Positions 35,235-43,096 of a DNA stretch of 61,912 nt are shown here, piece by piece. Source of the stretch: an uncultured Lachnospiraceae bacterium (GTDB taxonomy: Bacteria; Bacillota; Clostridia; Lachnospirales; Lachnospiraceae); contig CACWGK010000012.1 in the NCBI GenBank assembly GCA_902760415.1, positions 1 through 61,912 on the forward strand. The letters are read 5' to 3'. Below the pieces are notes generated by a model, which did not search any database, was not told the DNA's origin, and worked only from the letters and a program-made list of their open reading frames with translations. Position numbers and translations under genes: made by a program. Position 1 is the first letter of the stretch. Each line of letters begins with the position of its first letter.

Positions 35235-35978
35235 ATGGTAACAGCTATGCTATTTGCGGGCGGTGTTGGACGCAGAATGAAGTCCGATGACCTTCCAAAA
35301 CAGTTCCTCAAAGTTGCAGGAAAACCGATAATCATTCGTACTATAGGCCATTTCGAAAAGCATCCGGAAGTGGATGATATCGTTATAGCCTGTAAAGAGG
35401 AATGGATAGATTATCTAAATGAATTAATCGAAAAGTATGAGTATAAGAAGGTTCGTGCAGTAATCCCTGGCGGGGAGACAGGATACGAGTCTATTCATAA
35501 TGGTGTTCTGGAGACTGCTAAGGTGGCATCAAAACCAGACGATATCATTCTGATCTGCGATGGAGTTCGTCCTATGCTGTCAGAGGAGCTTATCTCGAAT
35601 TGTATCAAGATTACAAAGGAAAATGGAACGGCTGTTCCAGTTACTCCAAGTATAGATTCGCTTCTTTATAGCGAGGATGGTGAAATCTGCGGCAAGAGCT
35701 ATAAGCGTAGTTCTATGTATATCACACAGGCTCCACAGGGCTACACAATGGAGAAAATCCTTTGGGCTCATAATGAAGCTGAGAAGCGTGGTATAACGAA
35801 TCCGGTTTCTTCAAGCGAACTATTTATAGAGCTGGGCCATGATGTAAGATTGTTCCAGGGGGAACGTACTAACATCAAGGTTACTACTCCAGAAGATATG
35901 GATACACTTAGAGCAAGTTTCTTCTATAAGCATTTTAAGGAGTTTGCTGAAGAAGAGTTAGCTCGTTCGGATATATAA
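35235..35978 (+). CDS. IspD/TarI-family cytidylyltransferase
   Basis: 247 aa. Nucleotidyltransferase with the CTP loop FAGGVGRRM (residues about 7-15) and DLPKQFL Lys, but CDGVRP where IspD has HDAARP. This pattern, and its pairing with a sugar epimerase gene 22 bases downstream, favours D-ribitol-5-phosphate cytidylyltransferase (TarI-like) or a similar polyol-phosphate activating enzyme for wall or capsule polymers. The window already has a better IspD at 14795. GTAGGAGAAA precedes the ATG. Confidence 0.75.
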   Translation: MVTAMLFAGGVGRRMKSDDLPKQFLKVAGKPIIIRTIGHFEKHPEVDDIVIACKEEWIDYLNELIEKYEYKKVRAVIPGGETGYESIHNGVLETAKVASKPDDIILICDGVRPMLSEELISNCIKITKENGTAVPVTPSIDSLLYSEDGEICGKSYKRSSMYITQAPQGYTMEKILWAHNEAEKRGITNPVSSSELFIELGHDVRLFQGERTNIKVTTPEDMDTLRASFFYKHFKEFAEEELARSDI

Positions 35979-36000
35979 TACTCGAAACGGAGGGGACAGT

Positions 36001-37119
36001 ATGAGGGAAGAACTAAGGGTTGATAACGTAATTAAAGGCAGACTGTTTGAAGATGTTCTCGAGATAGCGGAAGATGAATTAGAGTGGAACCTTCTGGCTG
36101 GAAGACGCGTGTTGATAACAGGTGCGGCAGGTTTTATCGCATACCATATGGTGGCAGCAATGCTCCTGTGGAATGATATAAATGCAATTGGCGATGGTGC
36201 AGGCGGCATAAGAGTAGTCGGAATGGTAAGAAATCTCGAGAAGGCGCGAGCTAAGTACGGTAAGCTTGCTGAGAGAGATGATTTTGAACTTATAGAACAG
36301 GACGTTTGTGATCCATTTAATATAGAAGGCAGAGTGGACTATGTAATCCATGCTGCAAGTCAGGCTTCTGCATGGCACTTCGAAAATGATCCTGTTGGCA
36401 CTATCAAGGCAAATCTTGTAGGTACAACAAATGCACTTGATTTTGCTAAGAAGCAGGATGATGCCACTGGTGATGCTTCGAAGAAAACTGTAACACTTAT
36501 CGTGTCTAGTCTTAAGACTTATGGTGCGGTAACTGATGGGTCGCATGAGCTCCTTGAGGAGACACAGGGATATGTTGATATAGATTCTTATAAGAATTGT
36601 TACGCTATGGGTAAGCGTGCGTCAGAGACTCTGGCAGCGAGCTACGCTAAGCAGTACGACATGAATGTTAAGATAGTTCGCCCAAGCTATATCTTTGGAG
36701 CGGCAACTCTGGATGATGATAGAGTATGGGCGCAGTTTATAGCAAATGTGGTACGTGGCGAGAATATCTTACTTAAGAGCGCAGGTGCTCCATACAGATC
36801 CTTCTGCTATGTAACAGATACAGCTCGCGCTATACTTCGCGTGCTTCTATCTGGTGAAAATATGCAGCCATATAACATTTCCAGCAAGATCGGAAATGTT
36901 ACGATACGTGGTTTTGCTAGAAAAGCAGTGGAGGCTTTCCCAGAGAGACAGTTGTCACTAAGCTTTGCTAATCCTGAAGATAGAGCAGAACCAGAAATAG
37001 ATTACACCAAGCAGACTCCTGAAATCATGAATTCGGACAGATTAGAGGCGCTTGGATGGAGTGCGAAAGTCGATATTACTGAAGGAATCAAACGCGCAGT
37101 TTCAATCCTCAGCGAATGA
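36001..37119 (+). CDS. NAD-dependent epimerase/dehydratase (extended SDR)
   Basis: 372 aa. Rossmann motif TGAAGFIAYHM near residue 40, the Ser of IVSSLKTYG and the catalytic pair YAMGK (Tyr-x-x-x-Lys) of extended short-chain dehydrogenases. Probably acts on a nucleotide sugar, or on a polyol/sugar phosphate activated by the cytidylyltransferase upstream. CGGAGGGG lies upstream of the ATG. Its stop codon TGA (37117-37119) is the first three bases of palindrome doublet E, so the gene end and the repeat coincide. Confidence 0.82.
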   Translation: MREELRVDNVIKGRLFEDVLEIAEDELEWNLLAGRRVLITGAAGFIAYHMVAAMLLWNDINAIGDGAGGIRVVGMVRNLEKARAKYGKLAERDDFELIEQDVCDPFNIEGRVDYVIHAASQASAWHFENDPVGTIKANLVGTTNALDFAKKQDDATGDASKKTVTLIVSSLKTYGAVTDGSHELLEETQGYVDIDSYKNCYAMGKRASETLAASYAKQYDMNVKIVRPSYIFGAATLDDDRVWAQFIANVVRGENILLKSAGAPYRSFCYVTDTARAILRVLLSGENMQPYNISSKIGNVTIRGFARKAVEAFPERQLSLSFANPEDRAEPEIDYTKQTPEIMNSDRLEALGWSAKVDITEGIKRAVSILSE

Positions 37120-37194
37120 GTCACTAACCACGTCCGACGTAACAAGTGACTCAAAAATGAGTCACCTGTTACGTCGGACGTAAATGCTGACTCA
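37117..37194. repeat. TGAGTCA palindrome doublet, copy E
   Basis: Two 37-bp units in inverted orientation, 37117-37153 and 37158-37194, separated by AAAA. Both have the ACGTCSGACGT core. After inverting the second, the units agree at 30 of 37 positions. The epimerase stop codon lies in the first arm. Only a weak T-run follows. Confidence 0.88.
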
Positions 37195-37242
37195 TTTGTT
37201 TGAAATAGGGTGTTTAAACACATACAAAACACACATAAACAG

Positions 37243-37271
37243 TTGCGATTTTGATGGAAAAATGATAGACT
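37243..37271 (+). promoter_or_regulatory. Promoter of mltG and probably the FHA/kinase operon
   Basis: TTGCGA at 37243-37248, a 17-bp spacer and TAGACT at 37266-37271; transcription would begin near 37278. I see no clear promoter or terminator between mltG and the large surface-protein gene, so this may drive the whole 15-kb unit. Confidence 0.6.
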
Positions 37272-37334
37272 ATATTGGTAAAAGTGGGTAACTATACGAT
37301 AATCCCACGAGTGAAAGAGGAAATAGTACATCGC

Positions 37335-38489
37335 ATGGTAAAATTAGCTAAAATACTTATCGGTCTGGCGGCCGCATTTCTGCTATTCGTAGTAGTTGAT
37401 GAATATATAGATGATTACAAGGATGCTTATAACGAAGAGCTCACCAGCATGGAGAGCCGCGACGGCGAAGAGGTTATGGTAGAGATACCGAAGGATTCGT
37501 CTGTTAAGGATATAGCAGCCATACTTCATAAAGAGGGTCTTATAAAGTTTGAGAGAGCATTTGTTAAGCGTCTTCAGGACTCTCAGTATAGAGGAAAACT
37601 TAGAAGCGGTACATTTAAACTCCACAAGGGTATGAATACTCTTGAAATGATGGAAGTCATGGCTCAGGAGGATGAGGACTCAAAGGTACTGAAGCAGCTG
37701 GTTATTCCTGAGGGATATACCATAGATATGATTGCTGCAAAGTGTCAGGAAGAAGGAATCTGCTCATCAACCGAGTTTGTAAATGCTGTTAAGTCAGTTA
37801 CTGCTTCTGATTTTGATTATCTAAATGATGTTCCAAGCGGACAGGGCGTTAGATATAAGCTGGAGGGATACCTCTTCCCAGCAACATATGATATTACTAA
37901 GAATACAACGGCTAGTGATCTGGTTAGAATGATGTTAAATGCATTTGAAGCCTATTACACAGCCGAGATGAAGGATAAAGCAACAGAAAGGGGGCTTAAT
38001 TCGTTTCAGGTACTTACGCTTGCGTCAATCGTCGAGCGTGAGGCAAAGCTTGATGAGGAGAGACCTAAGGTCGCATCAGTTCTCTATAACCGTATTAATG
38101 CAGATATGCTATTCCAGGTAGACTCAACAGTGTTCTATGCGGTTACAGATGGAAGATACGATGTTAACGAACTTTCATCAAGTGACTTGGCAGTAGATTC
38201 ACCTTATAACACATATGTTTATAAGGGAATGCCAGCAGGACCAATATGTAATCCAGGACTTGCTTGTATAACAGCAGTTCTCTATCCTGATGAGACGAAT
38301 TATTATTACTTCTATCTCGTAGATGAGGAGAAGGGTGAACATGTCTTTTCGGAGACACTGGATGATCATTACAATGCAATGATCGGTGGTACTGATACTA
38401 ATGGAGATGGTAAGCCGGATATTGATCCGGACGAAAGCTTCAAGAAGAGTACCGAAGAAGATTCAGCGGATGATCAATCAGACGACTAG
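37335..38489 (+). CDS. mltG: Endolytic murein transglycosylase MltG
   Basis: About 384 aa, YceG-like. One N-terminal TM helix (about residues 4-22), a LysM-like segment with IPKDSSVKDIAAIL, and the catalytic domain with ASIVEREAK (catalytic Glu), followed by QVDSTVFYA, SPYNTYVYKGMPAGPICNPG and YYFYLVDEEKGEH, all diagnostic. MltG cuts nascent glycan strands and helps end their synthesis. An acidic C-terminal tail (DESFKKSTEEDSADDQSDD) is present. Start is uncertain: ATG 37335 or GTG 37311; GTG 37275 lies at the promoter and is rejected. It lies 33 bases before the FHA operon. Confidence 0.92.
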   Translation: MVKLAKILIGLAAAFLLFVVVDEYIDDYKDAYNEELTSMESRDGEEVMVEIPKDSSVKDIAAILHKEGLIKFERAFVKRLQDSQYRGKLRSGTFKLHKGMNTLEMMEVMAQEDEDSKVLKQLVIPEGYTIDMIAAKCQEEGICSSTEFVNAVKSVTASDFDYLNDVPSGQGVRYKLEGYLFPATYDITKNTTASDLVRMMLNAFEAYYTAEMKDKATERGLNSFQVLTLASIVEREAKLDEERPKVASVLYNRINADMLFQVDSTVFYAVTDGRYDVNELSSSDLAVDSPYNTYVYKGMPAGPICNPGLACITAVLYPDETNYYYFYLVDEEKGEHVFSETLDDHYNAMIGGTDTNGDGKPDIDPDESFKKSTEEDSADDQSDD

Positions 38490-38501
38490 AATACGCAACT
38501 T

Positions 38502-38525
38502 AAAGGAGGGTATGGTAATACCATG
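38502..38525 (+). promoter_or_regulatory. Ribosome site with a hairpin in the spacer
   Basis: AAAGGAGGG (38502-38510) is 13 bases from ATG 38523, longer than usual. The gap can fold as GGTAT/ATACC (38509-38513/38518-38522) around GGTA, which would bring the Shine-Dalgarno close to the start codon. Confidence 0.4.
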
Positions 38526-39959
38526 AGAAGCTTTTACTTTACTGCAAAGAACATCGGAAAAGATAGATATCTAACCTATATCATGGGCGAGGGTACAGAA
38601 CTTGATGAGGATGCTCTTGATTATTGCGAAGAAAATGAGATGCCACAGATTGTGGATATATTGTATGAGGAAGATGATGATTTCGATTATCTGACCTACG
38701 ATATTTCAGGTCTCATGACACTTGAAAAGTTCACTGGAGAGGTAATAAACAAAGAGGTTGTACTGAAGATGCTTAGAAACATTTCACTTGGAATGATAAG
38801 TATCAAAGAGTGCGCTATACCGCTTTCTTACATTATCCTCAACAAAGGATTTATGTATGTAAATCCTGACACATTAAATATTCAGTTCCTTTACCTGCCT
38901 GTTGAAGGAGATGCTTCCGTAGCAACAGAGTTTAAGGGCTTTGCTAGACAGCTGGTAGCTGGAATGAGATTTAACGTAGAGGAAGATCTGTCATACGTTG
39001 GACAGCTTCTTACATATATTAACGGAGATAGCTTCAATCTTAGAGGTCTTATCGGACTCACAGAAGCGCTGATGAAAGATTCAGGAATCGGATTTGGTGA
39101 GACAAATGATATCTCTACCGATGATGGTTCCGAAGTAGTCGATAGTGTAGATCCATCAGTTCTCGCTGCTGAAGAGAAGAAGGATATCATGAGTGAGCTT
39201 CAGTCGACAGCTGCAGAGGATCTTCCGGAAATCGGAGATGATGAAGAGGAAGAAGATGAGGTAGAAGAGATCGAACTTGAGGAGGTTCCAGAACCTGTTA
39301 AGGAACCGGAACCAGAACCAATTCCAAATCCAGTACCTACACCTGTCGTAGATGATGATGAAGAGGAAGAAGAAGTTATCCATGAGGATGGAACAGGTAT
39401 TACTATTACAGAACCTGTTAAGGTCAGCAAGGCAGCTATGCTAAGAGCAGCAGCTGAGGCGGCTGCAGAGGAAGCTGAACATGCAGCTGAAGAAGAATCA
39501 TCCGAGGATGCCAAAAATAAGAAGGGCAAGAAGGATAAAGGCGAGGCAGCTGAGGAAGCGGCAGAAACTAAGAAGGAAGGCGGCGGCCTGCTAAGCAACA
39601 TCACACAGAAGGGAACAGAAATAGTTGAGAATACTATTTTAGGTAGTGAAGGTGCTTATGTAATCAATCCTTACCTTAAGAGAGTTAATACAGATGAGAT
39701 CATCATGATCAACAAGCCTGTATTCAAGATAGGAAAGGCAAGCAGGGGTGTTGACTTCCATGTAGGCGGAAATGGCGCAATTAGTCGTCAGCATGCAATC
39801 ATTCTTCATAAGGGTGACAGTTATTACATAAAGGATAACAAGTCAACCAATCATACATATGTGAACGGTGAGGCAGTTCCAGCCGATGAAGAAGTTCTTC
39901 TTAAGGATGGAGCAACCATTACACTCGGTGACGAGGACTTCACATTTAAGTTAGGATAA
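38523..39959 (+). CDS. DUF6382-type N-terminal domain plus FHA domain protein 1
   Basis: 478 aa, cytoplasmic. Residues about 1-165 match the conserved N-terminal half of the next gene (LTYDISGLMTLEKF, ISLGMISIKECAIPLSYIILNKGFMYV), a domain I assign to the DUF6382 type. A long acidic, Pro- and Ala-rich linker follows (about 200-370), then an FHA phospho-threonine-binding domain (about 395-478) with FKIGKASRGVD, ISRQHAIIL and DNKSTNHTYVNG, all key pThr-contact residues (Arg, Ser, Asn) in place. First gene of the kinase operon after mltG. Confidence 0.85.
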   Translation: MRSFYFTAKNIGKDRYLTYIMGEGTELDEDALDYCEENEMPQIVDILYEEDDDFDYLTYDISGLMTLEKFTGEVINKEVVLKMLRNISLGMISIKECAIPLSYIILNKGFMYVNPDTLNIQFLYLPVEGDASVATEFKGFARQLVAGMRFNVEEDLSYVGQLLTYINGDSFNLRGLIGLTEALMKDSGIGFGETNDISTDDGSEVVDSVDPSVLAAEEKKDIMSELQSTAAEDLPEIGDDEEEEDEVEEIELEEVPEPVKEPEPEPIPNPVPTPVVDDDEEEEEVIHEDGTGITITEPVKVSKAAMLRAAAEAAAEEAEHAAEEESSEDAKNKKGKKDKGEAAEEAAETKKEGGGLLSNITQKGTEIVENTILGSEGAYVINPYLKRVNTDEIIMINKPVFKIGKASRGVDFHVGGNGAISRQHAIILHKGDSYYIKDNKSTNHTYVNGEAVPADEEVLLKDGATITLGDEDFTFKLG

Positions 39960-40036
39960 TATTTTAGGATAGTTCAGGGTCATTTTGGCTCTGGACTTCC
40001 TGTCGTTTTAGGAAATAGGCAAATTTGGGGGTAAAA

Positions 40037-41053
40037 ATGGAGAAGAAAAATATCTACTTTGAGAACAACGGGGCTAGCATAGCCATGAGATATGACTTGC
40101 TTCCCACAGATGAATTAGATGACGCGGCACTTGAAAGACTGAAGACTAATATTCCTGATGGAATAGCTATGACTCAGTATTCAGATGTAGACGCAAGAAG
40201 AATATGTTATGCATATATTCCATCATCTGTTCAGTTGTCTTCATTTCTAAAGAAACAGCTCTCTAAAGTTGAAGTTCTTACAGTGCTTAAGAACATCATT
40301 ACAAGTTTGGATATTGGCAAGTTCAGCATTCCAGTGAGCTACGTTGTTAAGGATCTTGACTTTGTGTATATCGAAGAACAGTCCCTTAAGACATTCTCAT
40401 TTATGATCCCTATAAAAGGTCAGGTTATGGAAGTGTCTGAAATCCCGGATTTTCTGCGAACTGTTGTTTCATACATGAAGTTCCGTGAAGAAGACACAGA
40501 CAATTATGTTGCTAAGATCCTGACATGTATCAATTCAGATAGATTTTCACTTAATGATATAAATGTTATGGTTAGCGAAATGCTTCTTGAGGTTGGAGAC
40601 GCTATGCAGCCTGCGCAGCCACAGGGTATGGCGAAGGTTGATAAACTCGGCGTTATGAGAAACAGAGTTGTTCCTCCAACACCTCAGGTGGTTCAGCAAC
40701 CAATGTTCGATCCGAACATGCAGCAATTTGGTGGTCAGCCGCAGCAGTATGGCCAACCACAGTTCAATCCAAATATGCAGCAATTTGGTGGTCAGCCACA
40801 GCAGTATGGTCAGCCACAGTTCAATCCAAATATGCAACAGTACGGTGGTCAGCCGCAGTTTGATCAGTCGCAGATGCGCAGTTTGATCCAAATATGCAGC
40901 AGTATGGCCAGTCACAGCAGTTTGATCCAAATATGCAGCAGTATGGTCAGCCACAGCAGTTTGATCCGAATATGCAGCAATATGGTCAGCCACAGCAGTT
41001 CAATCCAAATATGCAGCAGAATGAACAGCCAGTACAGAGGTTTGATCCTATGA
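40037..41053 (+). CDS. DUF6382/FHA protein 2, 5' part (frameshifted)
   Basis: N-terminal half of a gene split by a frameshift. Residues about 1-165 are the DUF6382-type domain, clearly related to that at 38523 (ILTVLKNIITSLDIGKFSIPVSYVV). Then a Gln/Pro-rich stretch of repeated FNPNMQQFGGQPQQYGQPQ units. Near 40877 the repeat reading passes into another frame, leaving a Ser/Ile-rich tail (ICSSMASHSSLIQ) that ends at 41053 without an FHA domain. ATG 40037 follows GGGGGT; the TTG at 40025 is upstream of that site. See the entry at 40894 for the rest. Confidence 0.7.
   Translation: MEKKNIYFENNGASIAMRYDLLPTDELDDAALERLKTNIPDGIAMTQYSDVDARRICYAYIPSSVQLSSFLKKQLSKVEVLTVLKNIITSLDIGKFSIPVSYVVKDLDFVYIEEQSLKTFSFMIPIKGQVMEVSEIPDFLRTVVSYMKFREEDTDNYVAKILTCINSDRFSLNDINVMVSEMLLEVGDAMQPAQPQGMAKVDKLGVMRNRVVPPTPQVVQQPMFDPNMQQFGGQPQQYGQPQFNPNMQQFGGQPQQYGQPQFNPNMQQYGGQPQFDQSQMRSLIQICSSMASHSSLIQICSSMVSHSSLIRICSNMVSHSSSIQICSRMNSQYRGLIL
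40706..41031 (+). repeat. 57/39-bp minisatellite in FHA gene 2
   Basis: In-gene tandem repeats: two 57-bp units (40706-40762, 40763-40819), one 39-bp unit (40820-40858), a short 23-bp unit (40859-40881), then three 39-bp units (40882-40998) and a partial unit. The 23-bp unit is 16 bp shorter than its neighbours, and 16 is not a multiple of three, so it shifts the frame. Confidence 0.85.
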
Positions 41054-42285
41054 CTGGACTTCCATTAGATACACCTGTTCAGCAGGAACCAGTGCAGGAG
41101 CCAGAAGCACCAGTAGCTGAGGAACCAGTGCAGGAGCCAGAAACACCAGTAATCGAAGAACCAGTTCAGGAGCCAATCTTTAATGATGGTTCAGTTGCAC
41201 AGGAGCCAATTAAGAGATTTGATCCAATGACAGGAATGCCACTCACAGAAGAGAGTGTGGCACCAGAGGCAGTACAGGAACCAGAACCTGTCAAGAGATT
41301 TGACCCAATGACAGGAATGCCACTCACAGAAGAGAGTGTGGCACCAGAGGCAGAACCTGTAAAAAGATTTGATCCAATGACAGGACTTCCACTTACTGAT
41401 GAAGTTCCGCAGGAACCAGTAGCTCCGGAGATTCCACAGCCAATGCAGGAGCCGGTTGCACCACAGGAACCAGCGGCACCACAAGGACCAGTATTTACAG
41501 ATGGAATGTTTACAACTGGACCACTGACATCACAGGAACCAGCATCAATGCAGGAGCCAGTGGCACCACAGGGACCAGTATTTACGGATGGAATGTTTAC
41601 AACCGGACCACTGACACCACAGGAGCCAGCGCCAATGCAGGAACCAGTGGCACCACAGGGACCAACATTCCCAGATGAAATATTTAATGATGGATTACTT
41701 GAACCAGTAGCACCAGAAGAGCCACAAGAGCCACAAGCTCCAGTTGCACCAGAGGTACCACAGGAGCCTGTAGCGCCAGAAGTACCACAGGAGCCTGCGC
41801 AGGAAGAACAAAAACAACCTGTACAGCCACCTCAGAGACCTGATGGTGAGATGAACGATGAGATGTTCAATATCGACGATCTCATGAAGATGGAACCTGA
41901 AGGCGATAAAAAGACGGAAGAGACACCAGTACCTGAAATAGCACCTGATTTATCTACATATGAGTCAGCGGTTGCAGACCTGATAAAGCCTCATTTTGTC
42001 AGAGAAAAAACTGGTGAGAAGATATATATCACTAAAGATGAATTCAAGATTGGTAAGTCAAGAATTCACAGTGATTACTCAATAGAGAAGAATACAGCAA
42101 TCAGCCGTGTTCATGTTATCGTTATTCGCAGAAATGGCGTTAACTACTTGAAGGATAACAACTCAACTAATGGAACCTATGTTGATGGCGAGAGACTTGA
42201 GCCAGGCAGAGAGGTTCTTCTGAAAAATGATATGAAGATTAAGTTCGGTGACGAAGACTTCACATTTTTATTAAGAGATGAGTAA
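40894..42285 (+). CDS. DUF6382/FHA protein 2, 3' part (frameshifted)
   Basis: Continues the previous entry in the +1-related frame. The open frame runs back to 40882, where the repeat pattern resumes exactly (FDPNMQQYGQ), so the ATG at 40894 is only an internal codon without a ribosome site. It holds Gln/Pro repeats, four RFDPMTG(L/M)PL units, Pro/Glu-rich repeats (EPVAPQGPVFTDGMFTTGPL) and an FHA domain (last 95 residues: FKIGKSRIHSDYS, ISRVHVIVI, DNNSTNGTYVDG). An intact version would be about 750 aa. Either the base call at about 40877 is wrong or the strain makes a truncated protein. Confidence 0.7.
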   Translation: MQQYGQSQQFDPNMQQYGQPQQFDPNMQQYGQPQQFNPNMQQNEQPVQRFDPMTGLPLDTPVQQEPVQEPEAPVAEEPVQEPETPVIEEPVQEPIFNDGSVAQEPIKRFDPMTGMPLTEESVAPEAVQEPEPVKRFDPMTGMPLTEESVAPEAEPVKRFDPMTGLPLTDEVPQEPVAPEIPQPMQEPVAPQEPAAPQGPVFTDGMFTTGPLTSQEPASMQEPVAPQGPVFTDGMFTTGPLTPQEPAPMQEPVAPQGPTFPDEIFNDGLLEPVAPEEPQEPQAPVAPEVPQEPVAPEVPQEPAQEEQKQPVQPPQRPDGEMNDEMFNIDDLMKMEPEGDKKTEETPVPEIAPDLSTYESAVADLIKPHFVREKTGEKIYITKDEFKIGKSRIHSDYSIEKNTAISRVHVIVIRRNGVNYLKDNNSTNGTYVDGERLEPGREVLLKNDMKIKFGDEDFTFLLRDE

Positions 42286-42309
42286 ACGGAGAAGGGAATA
42301 ATTGTAGTT

Positions 42310-43083
42310 ATGGAATATACTGCTACATATAATACCGATATTGGTATTAGAAAAAGCACAAATCAGGATTCGGTTGCAATTAGAATAATAGATACTCCTG
42401 ATGGTCAGGTTGCATTTGCAATAGTATGTGATGGAATGGGAGGACTAGCAAAGGGGGAGCTGGCTTCCAAGGAGGTTATTACATCATTTTGCAGATGGTT
42501 TGATGAAGAGTTTACTTCACAGGTGGTCGAGCAGACATTTACGGCGCTTAGACTTAGAGATGATTGGAACAGCATTATTCAGACTGAAAACAGACTTCTC
42601 GGCATATATGGATCAGATAATAACATAATGCTTGGAACCACTGTTTCAGCAATACTGATGTATAAGGATGAGTTCTATATCGTTCATGTCGGAGATAGTC
42701 GTGTGTATGAACTTCATAATGACAAGGTTCGTATCCTTACTAAGGATCAGACATTTGTTGCAAGGGAAGTGGCTGCTGGAAGAATGACTCCGGATGAGGC
42801 AAAGGTCGATCCGAGACGAAGCGTACTCTTACAGTGCGTTGGTGCATCAGCTAAGGTAACACCTGACTTTCTTAAGGGGAAGGTTCAAAGGGACGCGGTT
42901 TACTTTGTATGTTCCGATGGTTTCAGACACCAGATCTCTGATCAAGAGATTATGGAGAAACTTGGACCTAAAAATGTTAACAGTATGGAAGAGTTTAAGT
43001 ATGGATGCGTATATCTAACAGAACTCGATAAGAACCGTAAGGAATCTGATAACATAACAGTTGCAGCTATTAAGACTAAATAA
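42310..43083 (+). CDS. PP2C-family Ser/Thr protein phosphatase
   Basis: 257 aa, metal-dependent phosphatase of the PPM/PP2C family, expected to reverse the kinase encoded next. The motifs are intact: RKSTNQDS near residue 15, CDGMGG (about 45, metal Asp), HVGDSRVYEL (about 128), CSDGF and ESDNITVAAI (C-terminal metal Asp and Asn). No TM helix, so cytoplasmic. It begins 24 bases after the FHA gene and ends 13 bases before the kinase gene. Confidence 0.92.
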   Translation: MEYTATYNTDIGIRKSTNQDSVAIRIIDTPDGQVAFAIVCDGMGGLAKGELASKEVITSFCRWFDEEFTSQVVEQTFTALRLRDDWNSIIQTENRLLGIYGSDNNIMLGTTVSAILMYKDEFYIVHVGDSRVYELHNDKVRILTKDQTFVAREVAAGRMTPDEAKVDPRRSVLLQCVGASAKVTPDFLKGKVQRDAVYFVCSDGFRHQISDQEIMEKLGPKNVNSMEEFKYGCVYLTELDKNRKESDNITVAAIKTK

Positions 43084-43096
43084 TGGGGTTTAGAAA

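Noticed and set aside
39200-39604. 134-codon minus-strand frame rich in Ser
   Set aside because: Reverse reading of the acidic, Ala-rich linker of FHA protein 1; composition is an artefact of the repeated codons.
39971-39997. Hairpin AGTTCAG/CTGGACT between the two FHA genes
   Set aside because: Only seven pairs including a G-U and no T-run; too weak to call an attenuator or terminator.
40859-40900. Programmed ribosomal frameshift in FHA gene 2
   Set aside because: No slippery X-XXY-YYZ heptamer or A/T run at the junction; a 16-bp repeat-length difference or a missing base explains it better.
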